A stretch of 10,337 nucleotides of DNA. Source: an uncultured Collinsella sp. GTDB taxonomy: Bacteria; Actinomycetota; Coriobacteriia; Coriobacteriales; Coriobacteriaceae. The position numbers and the translations under genes were made by a program. Position 1 is the stretch's first letter; every line of letters starts with the position of its first letter. Under the pieces are notes generated by a model. That model was not told the DNA's origin. It ran no database searches and worked only from the letters and a program-made list of their open reading frames with translations. This document shows positions 1 to 7,074 of this stretch, piece after piece. Where the stretch lies: NCBI GenBank assembly GCA_902492185.1, contig CABUKY010000060.1, forward strand, positions 1 through 10,337. Reading direction: 5' to 3'.

Positions 1-434
1 TTTCCTCCATGATTGCCATGCTCGCCATGGCTGCCATGGCGTTTTTGCACGGAGACGTGAACCTGTCCATCTTCTGCACCGCGTGTGCCGGTGCCTGCTT
101 GGGCTTTCTGTGGTTCAACTGCTATCCGGCGAGCATCTTTATGGGCGATACCGGCTCGCTTGCCCTGGGCGCCGCGTTTGCCTGCACGTCCATCATGACC
201 AACACCGAGGTCGTCTCCCTCATCATCGGCGGCCTGTTTATCGTTGAGACCCTGTCGGTCATGATTCAGGTTGTCTACTTCCACTTTACGCACAAGCGCG
301 TCTTCCTTATGGCGCCCATCCATCATCATTTCGAAAAGAAGGGCTGGGCCGAGACCAAGGTCGTCATCCGTTTTTGGATTATCGCTGCTGCCTTTGGTGC
401 CGTTGGCCTTGCTCTGTTCTTCCAGTTGGGATAG
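1..434 (+). CDS. mraY: Phospho-N-acetylmuramoyl-pentapeptide transferase, 3' part
   Basis: This is the C-terminal part (about 143 residues) of MraY, cut by the left window edge; the frame is open to base 3. MraY is an integral membrane enzyme that transfers phospho-MurNAc-pentapeptide from UDP to undecaprenyl phosphate, giving lipid I. Family signatures seen directly are the NCYPASIFMGDTGSLALG loop (about bases 117-170), whose FMGDTGSL Asp is an active-site residue in the family, and the PIHHHFEKKGW loop with three consecutive His codons at 321-329. Hydrophobic segments flank both loops, fitting the last membrane helices, and the protein ends in a final hydrophobic helix with stop TAG at 432-434. 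Members usually have about 320-360 residues, so roughly 60% lies outside the window. murD starts 9 nt downstream, as in other dcw clusters. Identification is secure. Confidence 0.97.
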   Translation, partial: SSMIAMLAMAAMAFLHGDVNLSIFCTACAGACLGFLWFNCYPASIFMGDTGSLALGAAFACTSIMTNTEVVSLIIGGLFIVETLSVMIQVVYFHFTHKRVFLMAPIHHHFEKKGWAETKVVIRFWIIAAAFGAVGLALFFQLG

Positions 435-443
435 TGGTCTTTC

Positions 444-1850
444 ATGTCTCTTGCTGATGTCTTTAGCCTGCTCGTTTTGGGTCAGGGCAAATCCGGTCTC
501 GATGTCGCCCGCTGGGCGCTGGCACATCCCGAGCGCGTAAGTGCCGTTACCGTGTATGGCGGCGGCACCTCTGAGCCCAATGACGCCACGCGTGCGCTCG
601 AGGCTGCTGGTGCGTCGTTTGTCTATGGGACCGAACAGGTCGAGGGCGCCTATGACGTATGCGTGACGTGCCCGGGCATCTCGGAGTTTTCGGGCTTCTT
701 TAAGGCCGGGCGCGAGCATGCCGCCCAGATTATGGGTGAACCCGAGTTTGCCTATCGCCTGTCGCCCGATAACTGGATTGCCATCACGGGCACCAACGGC
801 AAGACGACCACTACGTCGCTGACTGATTATCTGCTTAAGGCTGCCGGCGAGGCCAGCGTTGCTGTCGGCAACATCGGCGAGCCGCCGGTCAACGAGATTG
901 ACGGCCGAGCCCACAACGAGTGGTTTGTGGCTGAGCTCTCGAGCTATCAGATTGCTACGACAACCGAGCTCCACCCCCGCGTGGCGGTGCTGCTCAACAT
1001 CACTCCCGACCACTTGGGCTGGCATAAGAGCCATAAGAACTATGCGCTTGCCAAGATCAAACTGTTTGACAATATGGTCGATGACGATCTGGCGGTTGTC
1101 GACGTCGAAGACGCCGGCATTCACGAGTTCGATGAGTACATCTACACGCCGGGTCGTCGCATCTGCAAGGTTGCCTTTGACGAGCCTGAGGGCGAGGATG
1201 CCGCCTTTGTGCGCGATGGCAAGATGATCGTGCGTCTGAAGGGTGTCGAGACCCCGCTCATCGCTACATCCGAGCTCAAGATCTCGGGCCATCACAATGT
1301 TATCAATGCCCTGTGCGCTGCCACGGCTGCCTTGGCGGTCGGTGCCGATGTCGATGGTGTCTGCCGCGGTCTTGCCTCGTTCCAGCCGCTCGAGCACCGC
1401 GTGGAGCCGTGTGGCGAGATTGACGGCGTGCGCTACGTCAACGATTCCAAGGCGACCAACACCGATGCGGTCGAGAAGGCACTGACGGCATTTCCCGATG
1501 AAGACGTGATCTTGCTGCTCGGCGGCCACGATAAGGGCACGCCGCTCACGGACTTCGCGCGCGTCGTTATGGACAACGTGCGCTCGGTCGTCTGCTTTGG
1601 CGATGCGCGCGAGCGCTTCACCGCCGCTATGGACGAGGCCGATGTCGATGGCGATGTGGATATCGCCCAGGCGGATGACCTACGCGACGCCGTGGACGTC
1701 GCCCGTTCGCTGTCGAGCCGTGGTGACGTGATCTTACTTTCTCCTGCCTGCTCTTCGTTCGATGAGTTCTCGGGCTATGAGGAGCGCGGCCGCGTGTTTA
1801 AGGACTACGTGGCCCAGCTTGCCGCTGCAGCGAAATCACAAATGGAATAG
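444..1850 (+). CDS. murD: UDP-N-acetylmuramoyl-L-alanine--D-glutamate ligase
   Basis: MurD is the cytoplasmic ATP-dependent ligase that adds D-glutamate to UDP-MurNAc-L-alanine. The 468 residues fit the family (about 440-480). An N-terminal Rossmann-like UDP-binding domain begins with VLGQGKSGLDVARWAL (11-26). The ATP P-loop is GTNGKTTTT (116-124), and ELSSYQ (164-169) follows. NITPDHLGWH (185-194) matches the family NxTxDHLDxH block, but with Gly192 where Asp is usual. Lys204 in YALAK fits the carbamylated lysine of the family (Lys198 in E. coli). HRVE (318-321), YVNDSKATNTDA (331-342), LLGGHDKG (358-365) and LLSPACSSFDEF (431-442) complete the central and C-terminal domains. The start is ATG 444, the first possible one, 9 nt after the mraY stop. 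No good Shine-Dalgarno site is seen, so translation is probably coupled to mraY. ftsW follows after 8 nt. Confidence 0.97.
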   Translation: MSLADVFSLLVLGQGKSGLDVARWALAHPERVSAVTVYGGGTSEPNDATRALEAAGASFVYGTEQVEGAYDVCVTCPGISEFSGFFKAGREHAAQIMGEPEFAYRLSPDNWIAITGTNGKTTTTSLTDYLLKAAGEASVAVGNIGEPPVNEIDGRAHNEWFVAELSSYQIATTTELHPRVAVLLNITPDHLGWHKSHKNYALAKIKLFDNMVDDDLAVVDVEDAGIHEFDEYIYTPGRRICKVAFDEPEGEDAAFVRDGKMIVRLKGVETPLIATSELKISGHHNVINALCAATAALAVGADVDGVCRGLASFQPLEHRVEPCGEIDGVRYVNDSKATNTDAVEKALTAFPDEDVILLLGGHDKGTPLTDFARVVMDNVRSVVCFGDARERFTAAMDEADVDGDVDIAQADDLRDAVDVARSLSSRGDVILLSPACSSFDEFSGYEERGRVFKDYVAQLAAAAKSQME

Positions 1851-1858
1851 GGGTTGCG

Positions 1859-3379
1859 GTGAGAGAGGAGAGCCCCCGACAAGGTATGAGGAGGCCCGAC
1901 TCGGACCGTGCTTCCTCACGTCGTATCACACCGCGTTCCAGCCGCGGCGGGCAGTCGTTTAGCGAACGCTATATTGCCGGCGTTCCCGCCCGTATCATGC
2001 GCCCCCGTTTGATATTCATGGCCTGCTTGTTTACCTTGGTATGCTTTGGCCTGCTGATGGTGTACTCGGCGTCTTCGGTCGAGGCACTGCATGAGAATGG
2101 CTCGGCGACGTTTTTTCTGGGCAGACAGGCCGCGTTTGCAGTGGTCGGTGTTCTGGCGCTGATTGCCATCGTGCGCGTTTTGCCGGACAGCTGGTTTGGG
2201 GAGGATGTGCTCAGGATCTTCCTTATCGGCATGATAGGGCTACTGCTTCTGGTGTTCTTGGTGGGCAGCGGCAGCCGCGGCGCCACGCGCTGGCTCAACA
2301 TCGCCGGTATTCAGTTCCAGCCTTCCGAGTTTTTAAAGCCATTTGCCATTGCGTATTCGGCCATCATGCTTGATCGCTTCTTTTCGCCCGGTGGCAACAT
2401 CAACGAATTCCTTCGCAAGATGGGCATCTACCTGGGCATTTCGCTCTTTCTGATTTTTATCCAGCCCGATTTCGGTACTGTCCTGATCATCCTGTTGACC
2501 CTCATGTGCATGGCGTTGTTTGCGGGTCTCGACCCCAGATTTATCATCGGCGTGCTAATCTTCGGCATTCTCGTGATCGTGATTGCGCTTGTCGCAGAGC
2601 CGTACCGTATGGTGCGTATTCAGGTTGCCTTGAACCCTTGGGCCGACGAGTATGGTGACGGCTATCAGGCCACGCTTGCCATCATGGCCTTTGCCTCGGG
2701 CGGTCTGTTCGGCCGTGGCATCGGCAACTCAACCATGAAGTACTCGTATCTGCCCGAGGCACACAACGACTACATCTTGGCCATCATTGGCGAGGAAGTC
2801 GGTTTTGTCGGAACCGTGCTGTTCTTCTTGGTGTTTGCGATGCTGATCTACTCGGCGTTTCGCATTGCCGAGCAGGCGACCGATCGTCGGGGCGCGCTCA
2901 TGGCGTCTGGCTCCGCGGTCATTCTCGCGGTGCAGTTTTTGATTAACGCGCTGGGCATCCTCAACGTGTTTCCCATGACGGGCAAACCGTTGCCGTTTAT
3001 TAGCTACGGCGGTTCGTCGATTATTGTGTCGCTCATGCTTGCCGGGTTGATCCTGCGCGTTTCGTACGAGAGCGCCCGCCGCGATGAGTATGACCGCCGC
3101 CGTGAGAGCTTTGCCGTTATGGATGAGAGTACGGCCGGCGTGCCCCACGTGCGCGGCGAGCGATCTTCGCGTAACGGTTTTACCGTCCTGGATGGCTCTG
3201 CGACCGAGCCGGCAGCTCGTCCACGCTCGCGAACGGCTCCGCAAGGTCGTCCGCAGCGCCCCAGCCCTCGCAACGCGGGCGGCGGATATAATCGAATCGA
3301 TTTGAACTCGGACCCGTCGGCGCGTCTGCGTACCGACGACCAGGGACCGCGTGTACGAAGGGACTACCATGACCGATAA
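1859..3379 (+). CDS. ftsW: Septal peptidoglycan glycosyltransferase FtsW (SEDS family)
   Basis: FtsW is the multi-pass SEDS polymerase that joins lipid II into septal glycan with its partner class B PBP. The membrane core spans about residues 49-400. It contains VYSASS (68-73), GSRGATRWLNIAG (138-150), QPSEFLKP (154-161), QPDFGTVL (202-209), GDGYQ (266-270), LPEAHNDYILAIIGEE (298-313) and FPMTGKPLPFISYGGSS (371-387). Asp304 in EAHNDY aligns with the catalytic Asp of SEDS enzymes (Asp297 in E. coli FtsW). At 506 residues it is about 100 longer than E. coli FtsW. A basic N-terminal segment of about 48 residues precedes the first helix, and a basic, Arg/Pro-rich cytoplasmic tail covers 401-506, as long tails do in mycobacterial FtsW. 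The GTG start at 1859 has AGGGG at 1849-1853; ATG 1886 (residue 10) is an alternative that changes only the disordered N-terminus. The 3' end overlaps murG by 11 nt. Confidence 0.95.
   Translation: MREESPRQGMRRPDSDRASSRRITPRSSRGGQSFSERYIAGVPARIMRPRLIFMACLFTLVCFGLLMVYSASSVEALHENGSATFFLGRQAAFAVVGVLALIAIVRVLPDSWFGEDVLRIFLIGMIGLLLLVFLVGSGSRGATRWLNIAGIQFQPSEFLKPFAIAYSAIMLDRFFSPGGNINEFLRKMGIYLGISLFLIFIQPDFGTVLIILLTLMCMALFAGLDPRFIIGVLIFGILVIVIALVAEPYRMVRIQVALNPWADEYGDGYQATLAIMAFASGGLFGRGIGNSTMKYSYLPEAHNDYILAIIGEEVGFVGTVLFFLVFAMLIYSAFRIAEQATDRRGALMASGSAVILAVQFLINALGILNVFPMTGKPLPFISYGGSSIIVSLMLAGLILRVSYESARRDEYDRRRESFAVMDESTAGVPHVRGERSSRNGFTVLDGSATEPAARPRSRTAPQGRPQRPSPRNAGGGYNRIDLNSDPSARLRTDDQGPRVRRDYHDR
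3357..3363 (+). promoter_or_regulatory. Ribosome binding site deciding the murG start
   Basis: GAAGGGA lies 5 nt before ATG 3369, inside the end of ftsW. It favours ATG 3369 over the in-frame GTG 3351 (no Shine-Dalgarno site) and over ATG 3381. Confidence 0.7.
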
Positions 3380-4484
3380 AATGACCGTTGCTATTGCAGC
3401 CGGCGGCACGGCAGGACACATCAACCCCGCGCTCGCCTTGGCTGAAGAACTGCGTGACCGTGGCCACCACGTTGTGTTCGTGGGCCAGTCGCGCAAGCTC
3501 GAGGGTCGTCTGGTCCCCGAGGCTGGGTTTGATTTTGTGCCCATTACGGTCACGGGCTTCGACCGCTCCCGTCCTTGGACGGCGCTGACCTCGCTGTGGC
3601 GTGTCAACAAGGCCAAACGTGCGCTCGCCAATCATTTCTCAAAGGTCGGCAAGCCCGATGCCGCCATCGGTTTTGGTGCCTATGTCGAGGTTCCGCTGCT
3701 GGGGTGGTGCAAGGGCGCAGGCGTCCCGTATCTGCTGCATGAGCAGAACTCTGTTCCGGGCCTGGCCAACAAGATGATGAACTCCCACGCCGCCCGCGTG
3801 TGCATCTCGGTGCCGGCAGCGCGTTCGGTCTTTGAGCGCGAAGGTGACCCTGGCCACGTGCTCATGACCGGCAACCCCGTACGTCGCTCGGTAATCGAGG
3901 GCGATCGCGCTCGCGGCCGCAAGGCACTTGGCGTTCCCGAGGACGCTACGCTGCTGCTCGTCTTTGGCGGTTCACTTGGCGCCCAGCACCTCAACGAGCG
4001 CGTGGCTTCGCTCAAAAACGAGCTGCTTTCGCGCAAGAACCTCTATGTGTTGCATTCGACGGGTGCCGACGGCTTTGAGGAGACCGAGCGCGCTTTGGCG
4101 CTGACGCCCGAGGAGGCGAAGCGTTACCGCGTCCAGCCTTACATCGACAACATGGGCGATATGCTGGCTGCTGCCGATTTGGTGCTCTCGCGTTCGGGCG
4201 CATCGAGCGTGGCCGGGATCGCTGCACTCGCCGTGCCTTCGGTGCTCGTGCCGTACCCGCACGCCACGGCCGATCACCAAACCACCAATGCCCGTTATCT
4301 GGTCGACGCCGGGGCCGGCGTGCTCTGCGCCGATGCCGATATCGACGGTTCTGCCTTTGCCGATGAGCTGCTGCACCTGGTCGATGACGCGGCGGCGCGC
4401 GACGCCATGCGTCAGGCGGCGCGTGGTCTGGCTCAGGATAGGGCCGCCGCTCTTCTGGCGGATGCGGTAGAGGGTTTGCGTTAG
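3369..4484 (+). CDS. murG: UDP-GlcNAc--MurNAc-(pentapeptide) pyrophosphoryl-undecaprenol GlcNAc transferase
   Basis: MurG is the peripheral inner-face glycosyltransferase (GT-B fold, GT28 family) that adds GlcNAc to lipid I to make lipid II. From ATG 3369 it has 371 residues, a normal length. Motifs seen are AGGTAGHINPALALAEEL (11-28, the first glycine-rich loop), GFGAYVEVP (101-109), HEQNSVPGLANK (124-135), GNPVR (168-172), VFGGSLGAQHLNE (198-210, the second glycine-rich loop) and the donor-site block starting SRSGASSVAGIAAL (274-287), followed by VPYPHATADHQTTNAR (294-309). Gln304 fits the Gln that contacts GlcNAc in E. coli MurG. Position 283 is Gly where the family has an almost invariant Glu (Glu269 in E. 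coli, which contacts the ribose of UDP-GlcNAc). The start overlaps ftsW by 11 nt, suggesting translational coupling. A 97-nt gap without any clear element follows before murC. Confidence 0.95.
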   Translation: MTDKMTVAIAAGGTAGHINPALALAEELRDRGHHVVFVGQSRKLEGRLVPEAGFDFVPITVTGFDRSRPWTALTSLWRVNKAKRALANHFSKVGKPDAAIGFGAYVEVPLLGWCKGAGVPYLLHEQNSVPGLANKMMNSHAARVCISVPAARSVFEREGDPGHVLMTGNPVRRSVIEGDRARGRKALGVPEDATLLLVFGGSLGAQHLNERVASLKNELLSRKNLYVLHSTGADGFEETERALALTPEEAKRYRVQPYIDNMGDMLAAADLVLSRSGASSVAGIAALAVPSVLVPYPHATADHQTTNARYLVDAGAGVLCADADIDGSAFADELLHLVDDAAARDAMRQAARGLAQDRAAALLADAVEGLR

Positions 4485-4564
4485 TTAGACGGGATATCGT
4501 CGGTCGCCCTCGCGCTGATGCGGTTGGTGCGGTACAGTTAACGGGTTACAGGCAGTGTTTACGC

Positions 4565-4570
4565 AAGGAG
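4565..4570 (+). promoter_or_regulatory. Ribosome binding site of murC
   Basis: AAGGAG lies 11 nt before ATG 4582, a slightly long spacing. It supports that start over the in-frame GTG 4555, which lies upstream of this site. The rest of the 97-nt murG-murC gap (4485-4581) shows no convincing promoter or terminator. Confidence 0.65.
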
Positions 4571-4581
4571 TACACGAGCAC

Positions 4582-6000
4582 ATGGCTGATTCCCAGACTG
4601 CAACCTCCGCGCCCGAGTTTAAGAGCGCCCACTTTATCGGTATCGGCGGCGCCGGCATGAGCGGCATCGCCTTCGTTCTGCACGAGCGCGGTTATGCCGT
4701 TACCGGCTCCGACCTTAAGACGTCACGTTATATCCGCCAGCTTACCCGCGCTGGTGTGAAGGTGCATGTGGGCCATGAGGCCGCCACGATCGACGAGGTC
4801 AAGCCCGACGTGGTTGTTGTCTCTACCGCTATTCCGGAGTCCAACCCTGAACTCGTGCGCGCTCGCGAGCTTGGTATTCCCGTGTGGCCCCGTGCCAAGA
4901 TGCTTTCTGCTTTGGGCCACGGCTACACCACCGTCGCTGTTGCCGGCACGCATGGCAAGACCACCACGTCTTCGATGTGCGCCACCATGCTCGACCGCAT
5001 GGGCCTGGATCCGAGCTTCTTGATCGGCGGCATTGTCGAGGGCTATGACACGAACGGCAAGAACGGCTCGGGCGACTACTTTGTCGCCGAGGCCGACGAG
5101 TCCGACAGCTCCTTCCTGTTCCTGAACCCCAACGTGGTCATTGTGACCAACGTCGAGGCCGACCACCTCGATCACTACTCGGGTATCGAGGAGATCGAGG
5201 CAACTTTCGCCAAATTCATGAGCCTGGTGGGCGAGGACGGCACCGTCATCGTCTGCGGTGAGGACCCGCATCTGGTCGAGCTCGCCAAGTCGACGGGCCG
5301 TCACGTGCTTTCCTACGGCTTTGCCGAGAGCAACGACATCGTCTGCATGCACCCGGATGTCAAGGGCATCCAGAGTGACTTTATCGTTCGCTTTGAGGAC
5401 GGCACTGAGCATGCTGTGGAGATCAAGAGCAATCCCGGTCGCCACAACATGCTCAACGCCACGGCGGTGCTCACCGTCGCCCATGTCCTGGGCCTTGACA
5501 TCGACTCCGCCGCCAAGGCGCTCTCGAGCTTTGAGGGCGTCCGCCGTCGCTTTACCCACGTGGGCGATATCGATGGCATCACCGTGGTCGATGATTACGG
5601 CCATCACCCCACCGAGATCAAGGCGACGCTTGCTGCCGCTTCGTCGCTGGGCTACAAGCATGTCGACGTCGTGTTCCAGCCGCACCGCTATTCGCGCCTG
5701 CAGGCCCTGTGCGACGACTTTGCCGATGCATTTGCCAATGCCGATAAACTGCTGTTGATTGATGTGTTCTCGGCTGGCGAGATGCCCATTCCGGGTGTCA
5801 CCTCTAAGATGCTCGCCGATACCGTGCGCGCCAAGCATCCTGGCAAGGAGGTCGTGTACTGCTCCAGCCGTTTTGAGCTAAATCAGGAGCTCGAGCAGAT
5901 GGTGGGCGAGGGCGACCTGCTGCTCACTATGGGTGCTGGTGACGTTACGACCGTCGGTCCCGAGTTCATTGAGTATCTGACTGCCAAGAAAGACGCTTAA
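4582..6000 (+). CDS. murC: UDP-N-acetylmuramate--L-alanine ligase
   Basis: MurC is the cytoplasmic ATP-dependent ligase that adds the first residue, L-alanine, to UDP-MurNAc. From ATG 4582 it has 472 residues, usual for the family. The N-terminal UDP-binding loop is GIGGAGMSG (20-28). The ATP P-loop is AGTHGKTTT (121-129). Further Mur ligase blocks are EADESD (170-175), NVEADHLDHY (190-199), GRHNMLNATA (286-295), GVRRRF (319-324), VVDDYGHHPTE (335-345), FQPHRYSR (365-372) and GAGD (451-454). All key positions that I can check by eye look intact, including the Asp of DHLD that is changed in the neighbouring MurD. Many codons end in C (GCC, GAC, ATC, GTC), stronger than in murB or ftsQ. murB begins 5 nt after the stop. 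Confidence 0.97.
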   Translation: MADSQTATSAPEFKSAHFIGIGGAGMSGIAFVLHERGYAVTGSDLKTSRYIRQLTRAGVKVHVGHEAATIDEVKPDVVVVSTAIPESNPELVRARELGIPVWPRAKMLSALGHGYTTVAVAGTHGKTTTSSMCATMLDRMGLDPSFLIGGIVEGYDTNGKNGSGDYFVAEADESDSSFLFLNPNVVIVTNVEADHLDHYSGIEEIEATFAKFMSLVGEDGTVIVCGEDPHLVELAKSTGRHVLSYGFAESNDIVCMHPDVKGIQSDFIVRFEDGTEHAVEIKSNPGRHNMLNATAVLTVAHVLGLDIDSAAKALSSFEGVRRRFTHVGDIDGITVVDDYGHHPTEIKATLAAASSLGYKHVDVVFQPHRYSRLQALCDDFADAFANADKLLLIDVFSAGEMPIPGVTSKMLADTVRAKHPGKEVVYCSSRFELNQELEQMVGEGDLLLTMGAGDVTTVGPEFIEYLTAKKDA

Positions 6001-6005
6001 GTCTA

Positions 6006-6917
6006 ATGGGTCTGTTTAACGCCGTCATGGCGCTCTCGGGCATGATCGACACGGATGTGATCGAGGACGAGCGCCTTGCGCGTCATACGAGCTATCGTAT
6101 CGGCGGCAAGGCCGACCTCTTTGTGACGTGCCATAGCTATCATGCCCTCCGCCGTGCCGTGGCGGTGCTCGATCGCGAGCAGGTGCCGTGGGTCATCATC
6201 GGCAAGGGCTCCAATCTGCTGGTTGCCGATGGCGGTTATCGCGGTGCCGTCATTTCGCTCGGACGTGAGTTTCAGCGCACGGTTGTTGCCGATGACGGTT
6301 GTACGCTGACGGTCGGTGCGGGCGTGATGTTTGCGCGCCTGGTCAACGATGCCCTGTCGCGTAGCCTCTCGGGCCTTGAGTTTGCCGTTGGCATCCCTGG
6401 TTCGGTCGGCGGTGCGATATCTATGAATGCCGGCACACGGACCGAGTGGATTGGCTCGCTGGTTGAGGATGTCGTAACGTTTGACCCGGCATCCGGTATC
6501 AAGCATTATGCGGGGTCCGAGATCACTTGGGGCTACCGCGAATGTAGCCTTCCCCGCAATGAGATCATCCTCGAGTGCGTGCTCAAGCTTAAACCGGCGC
6601 CCAAGGCCGACATTCGCGAGCGCATGGAGCGGTACCTTACGAGGCGCAAGCGTACACAGCCCATGGGTCGCGCATCCTGCGGGTCGGTTTTTCGCAATCC
6701 GCCCGATGCGAGCGTGGGCAAGCTTATCGAGGATTGTGGATTAAAGGGTTTTTCGATTGGCGGCGCGGAAGTTTCGCCCGTTCACGCTAATTTTATCGTT
6801 AATAACGGAACTGCCTCGGCCGATGACGTTGCCGCGGTTATCAGACATGTGCACGGAAAGGTGAGGGAGGCGTATGGCATCGAGCTCAGACCGGAAGTTA
6901 AATTCCTCGGCTTCTAG
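6006..6917 (+). CDS. murB: UDP-N-acetylenolpyruvoylglucosamine reductase
   Basis: MurB is the FAD enzyme that reduces UDP-GlcNAc-enolpyruvate with NADPH to UDP-MurNAc in the cytoplasm. The 303 residues match the shorter type II form (as in Bacillus and Staphylococcus). Motifs are HTSYRIGGKADL (27-38), GKGSNLLVAD (67-76, FAD binding), GIPGSVGGAISMNAG (129-143, FAD binding), GYRE (176-179), SCGSVFRNP (224-232) with Ser227 as the expected proton donor, and the C-terminal LRPEVKFLG (294-302), whose Glu297 fits the catalytic Glu325 of E. coli. ATG 6006 was chosen because it is the first start and lies 5 nt after murC; no clear Shine-Dalgarno site is seen, so coupling to murC is likely. The stop TAG is 6915-6917. 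The 3' end holds an internal Shine-Dalgarno site and ATG in another frame (6874), and the frame after the TAG stays open into ftsQ. Confidence 0.96.
   Translation: MGLFNAVMALSGMIDTDVIEDERLARHTSYRIGGKADLFVTCHSYHALRRAVAVLDREQVPWVIIGKGSNLLVADGGYRGAVISLGREFQRTVVADDGCTLTVGAGVMFARLVNDALSRSLSGLEFAVGIPGSVGGAISMNAGTRTEWIGSLVEDVVTFDPASGIKHYAGSEITWGYRECSLPRNEIILECVLKLKPAPKADIRERMERYLTRRKRTQPMGRASCGSVFRNPPDASVGKLIEDCGLKGFSIGGAEVSPVHANFIVNNGTASADDVAAVIRHVHGKVREAYGIELRPEVKFLGF
6864..6870 (+). promoter_or_regulatory. Strong Shine-Dalgarno site before ATG 6874
   Basis: AGGGAGG, 3 nt before an ATG at 6874, lies inside the 3' end of murB but serves a different frame from murB. It is the only good ribosome site near the ftsQ start, so it probably drives ftsQ translation either directly or through a coupled short reading frame. 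Confidence 0.5.
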
Positions 6918-7074
6918 AGCATCGGAGGGCGTTCCGGCGCGCCTGCCAAACCTCAACGCAATACCGTCGCGCACTCTAAGTCTGTCGGGCATGCTCGACA
7001 GACCAGTCGTCCGGTTGTCGGCTCGCAGCTCGGTAATCGTCCGGCCGCAAAAAAGTCCTCGCGTCCCTCGGTGA
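6874..7074 (+). other. Candidate 5' part of ftsQ in a shifted frame, or a coupled 66-residue leader ORF
   Basis: A 66-codon reading frame starts at ATG 6874 behind AGGGAGG, overlaps the end of murB by 44 nt and ends at TGA 7072-7074. That stop overlaps the GTG at 7071 as GTGA, the form used for termination-reinitiation coupling. Its first residues are MASSSDRKLNSSASRASEG, a low-complexity Ser-rich start. Meanwhile the ftsQ frame itself is open for all 51 codons from 6918 to 7070 with no ATG, GTG or TTG. That stretch reads as a basic Pro/Ala/Ser-rich linker with ten Lys/Arg and no Asp or Glu, just like the ftsQ N-terminus after 7071. Either the true ftsQ starts at 6874 and the sequence carries a -1 shift (for example one G lost from GGAGGG at 6924-6929), or this is a separate coupled leader. 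I favour the shift. Nothing can be said about a separate function. Confidence 0.45.

Noticed and set aside
3351..3368. An earlier murG start at GTG 3351
   Set aside because: GAAGGGA before ATG 3369 is a better signal, and MurG proteins start close to the glycine-rich loop.
2729..3631. A 300-codon minus-strand frame across the ftsW/murG junction
   Set aside because: It crosses two well-supported plus-strand genes and its Arg-rich translation looks like a shadow.
4524..4551. A promoter between murG and murC (TTGGTG, 16 nt, TTACAG)
   Set aside because: The -10 matches the consensus at only two of six bases; nothing better is seen in the gap.
4485..4581. A terminator after murG
   Set aside because: Only 4-bp stems such as GACG/CGTC occur, without a T-run, so the transcript probably continues into murC.
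4723..5838. A 371-codon open frame on the minus strand inside murC
   Set aside because: Same antisense effect over a strongly biased gene; the Val/His/Gly/Asp-rich translation shows no motif.
7047..7056. A possible slippery site (six A, then G) for a -1 shift into ftsQ
   Set aside because: In the frame from ATG 6874 the codons are CAA AAA AGT, which is not an X XXY YYZ heptamer, and six A are short for polymerase slippage. A shift this late would also leave the linker-like frame before it unexplained.
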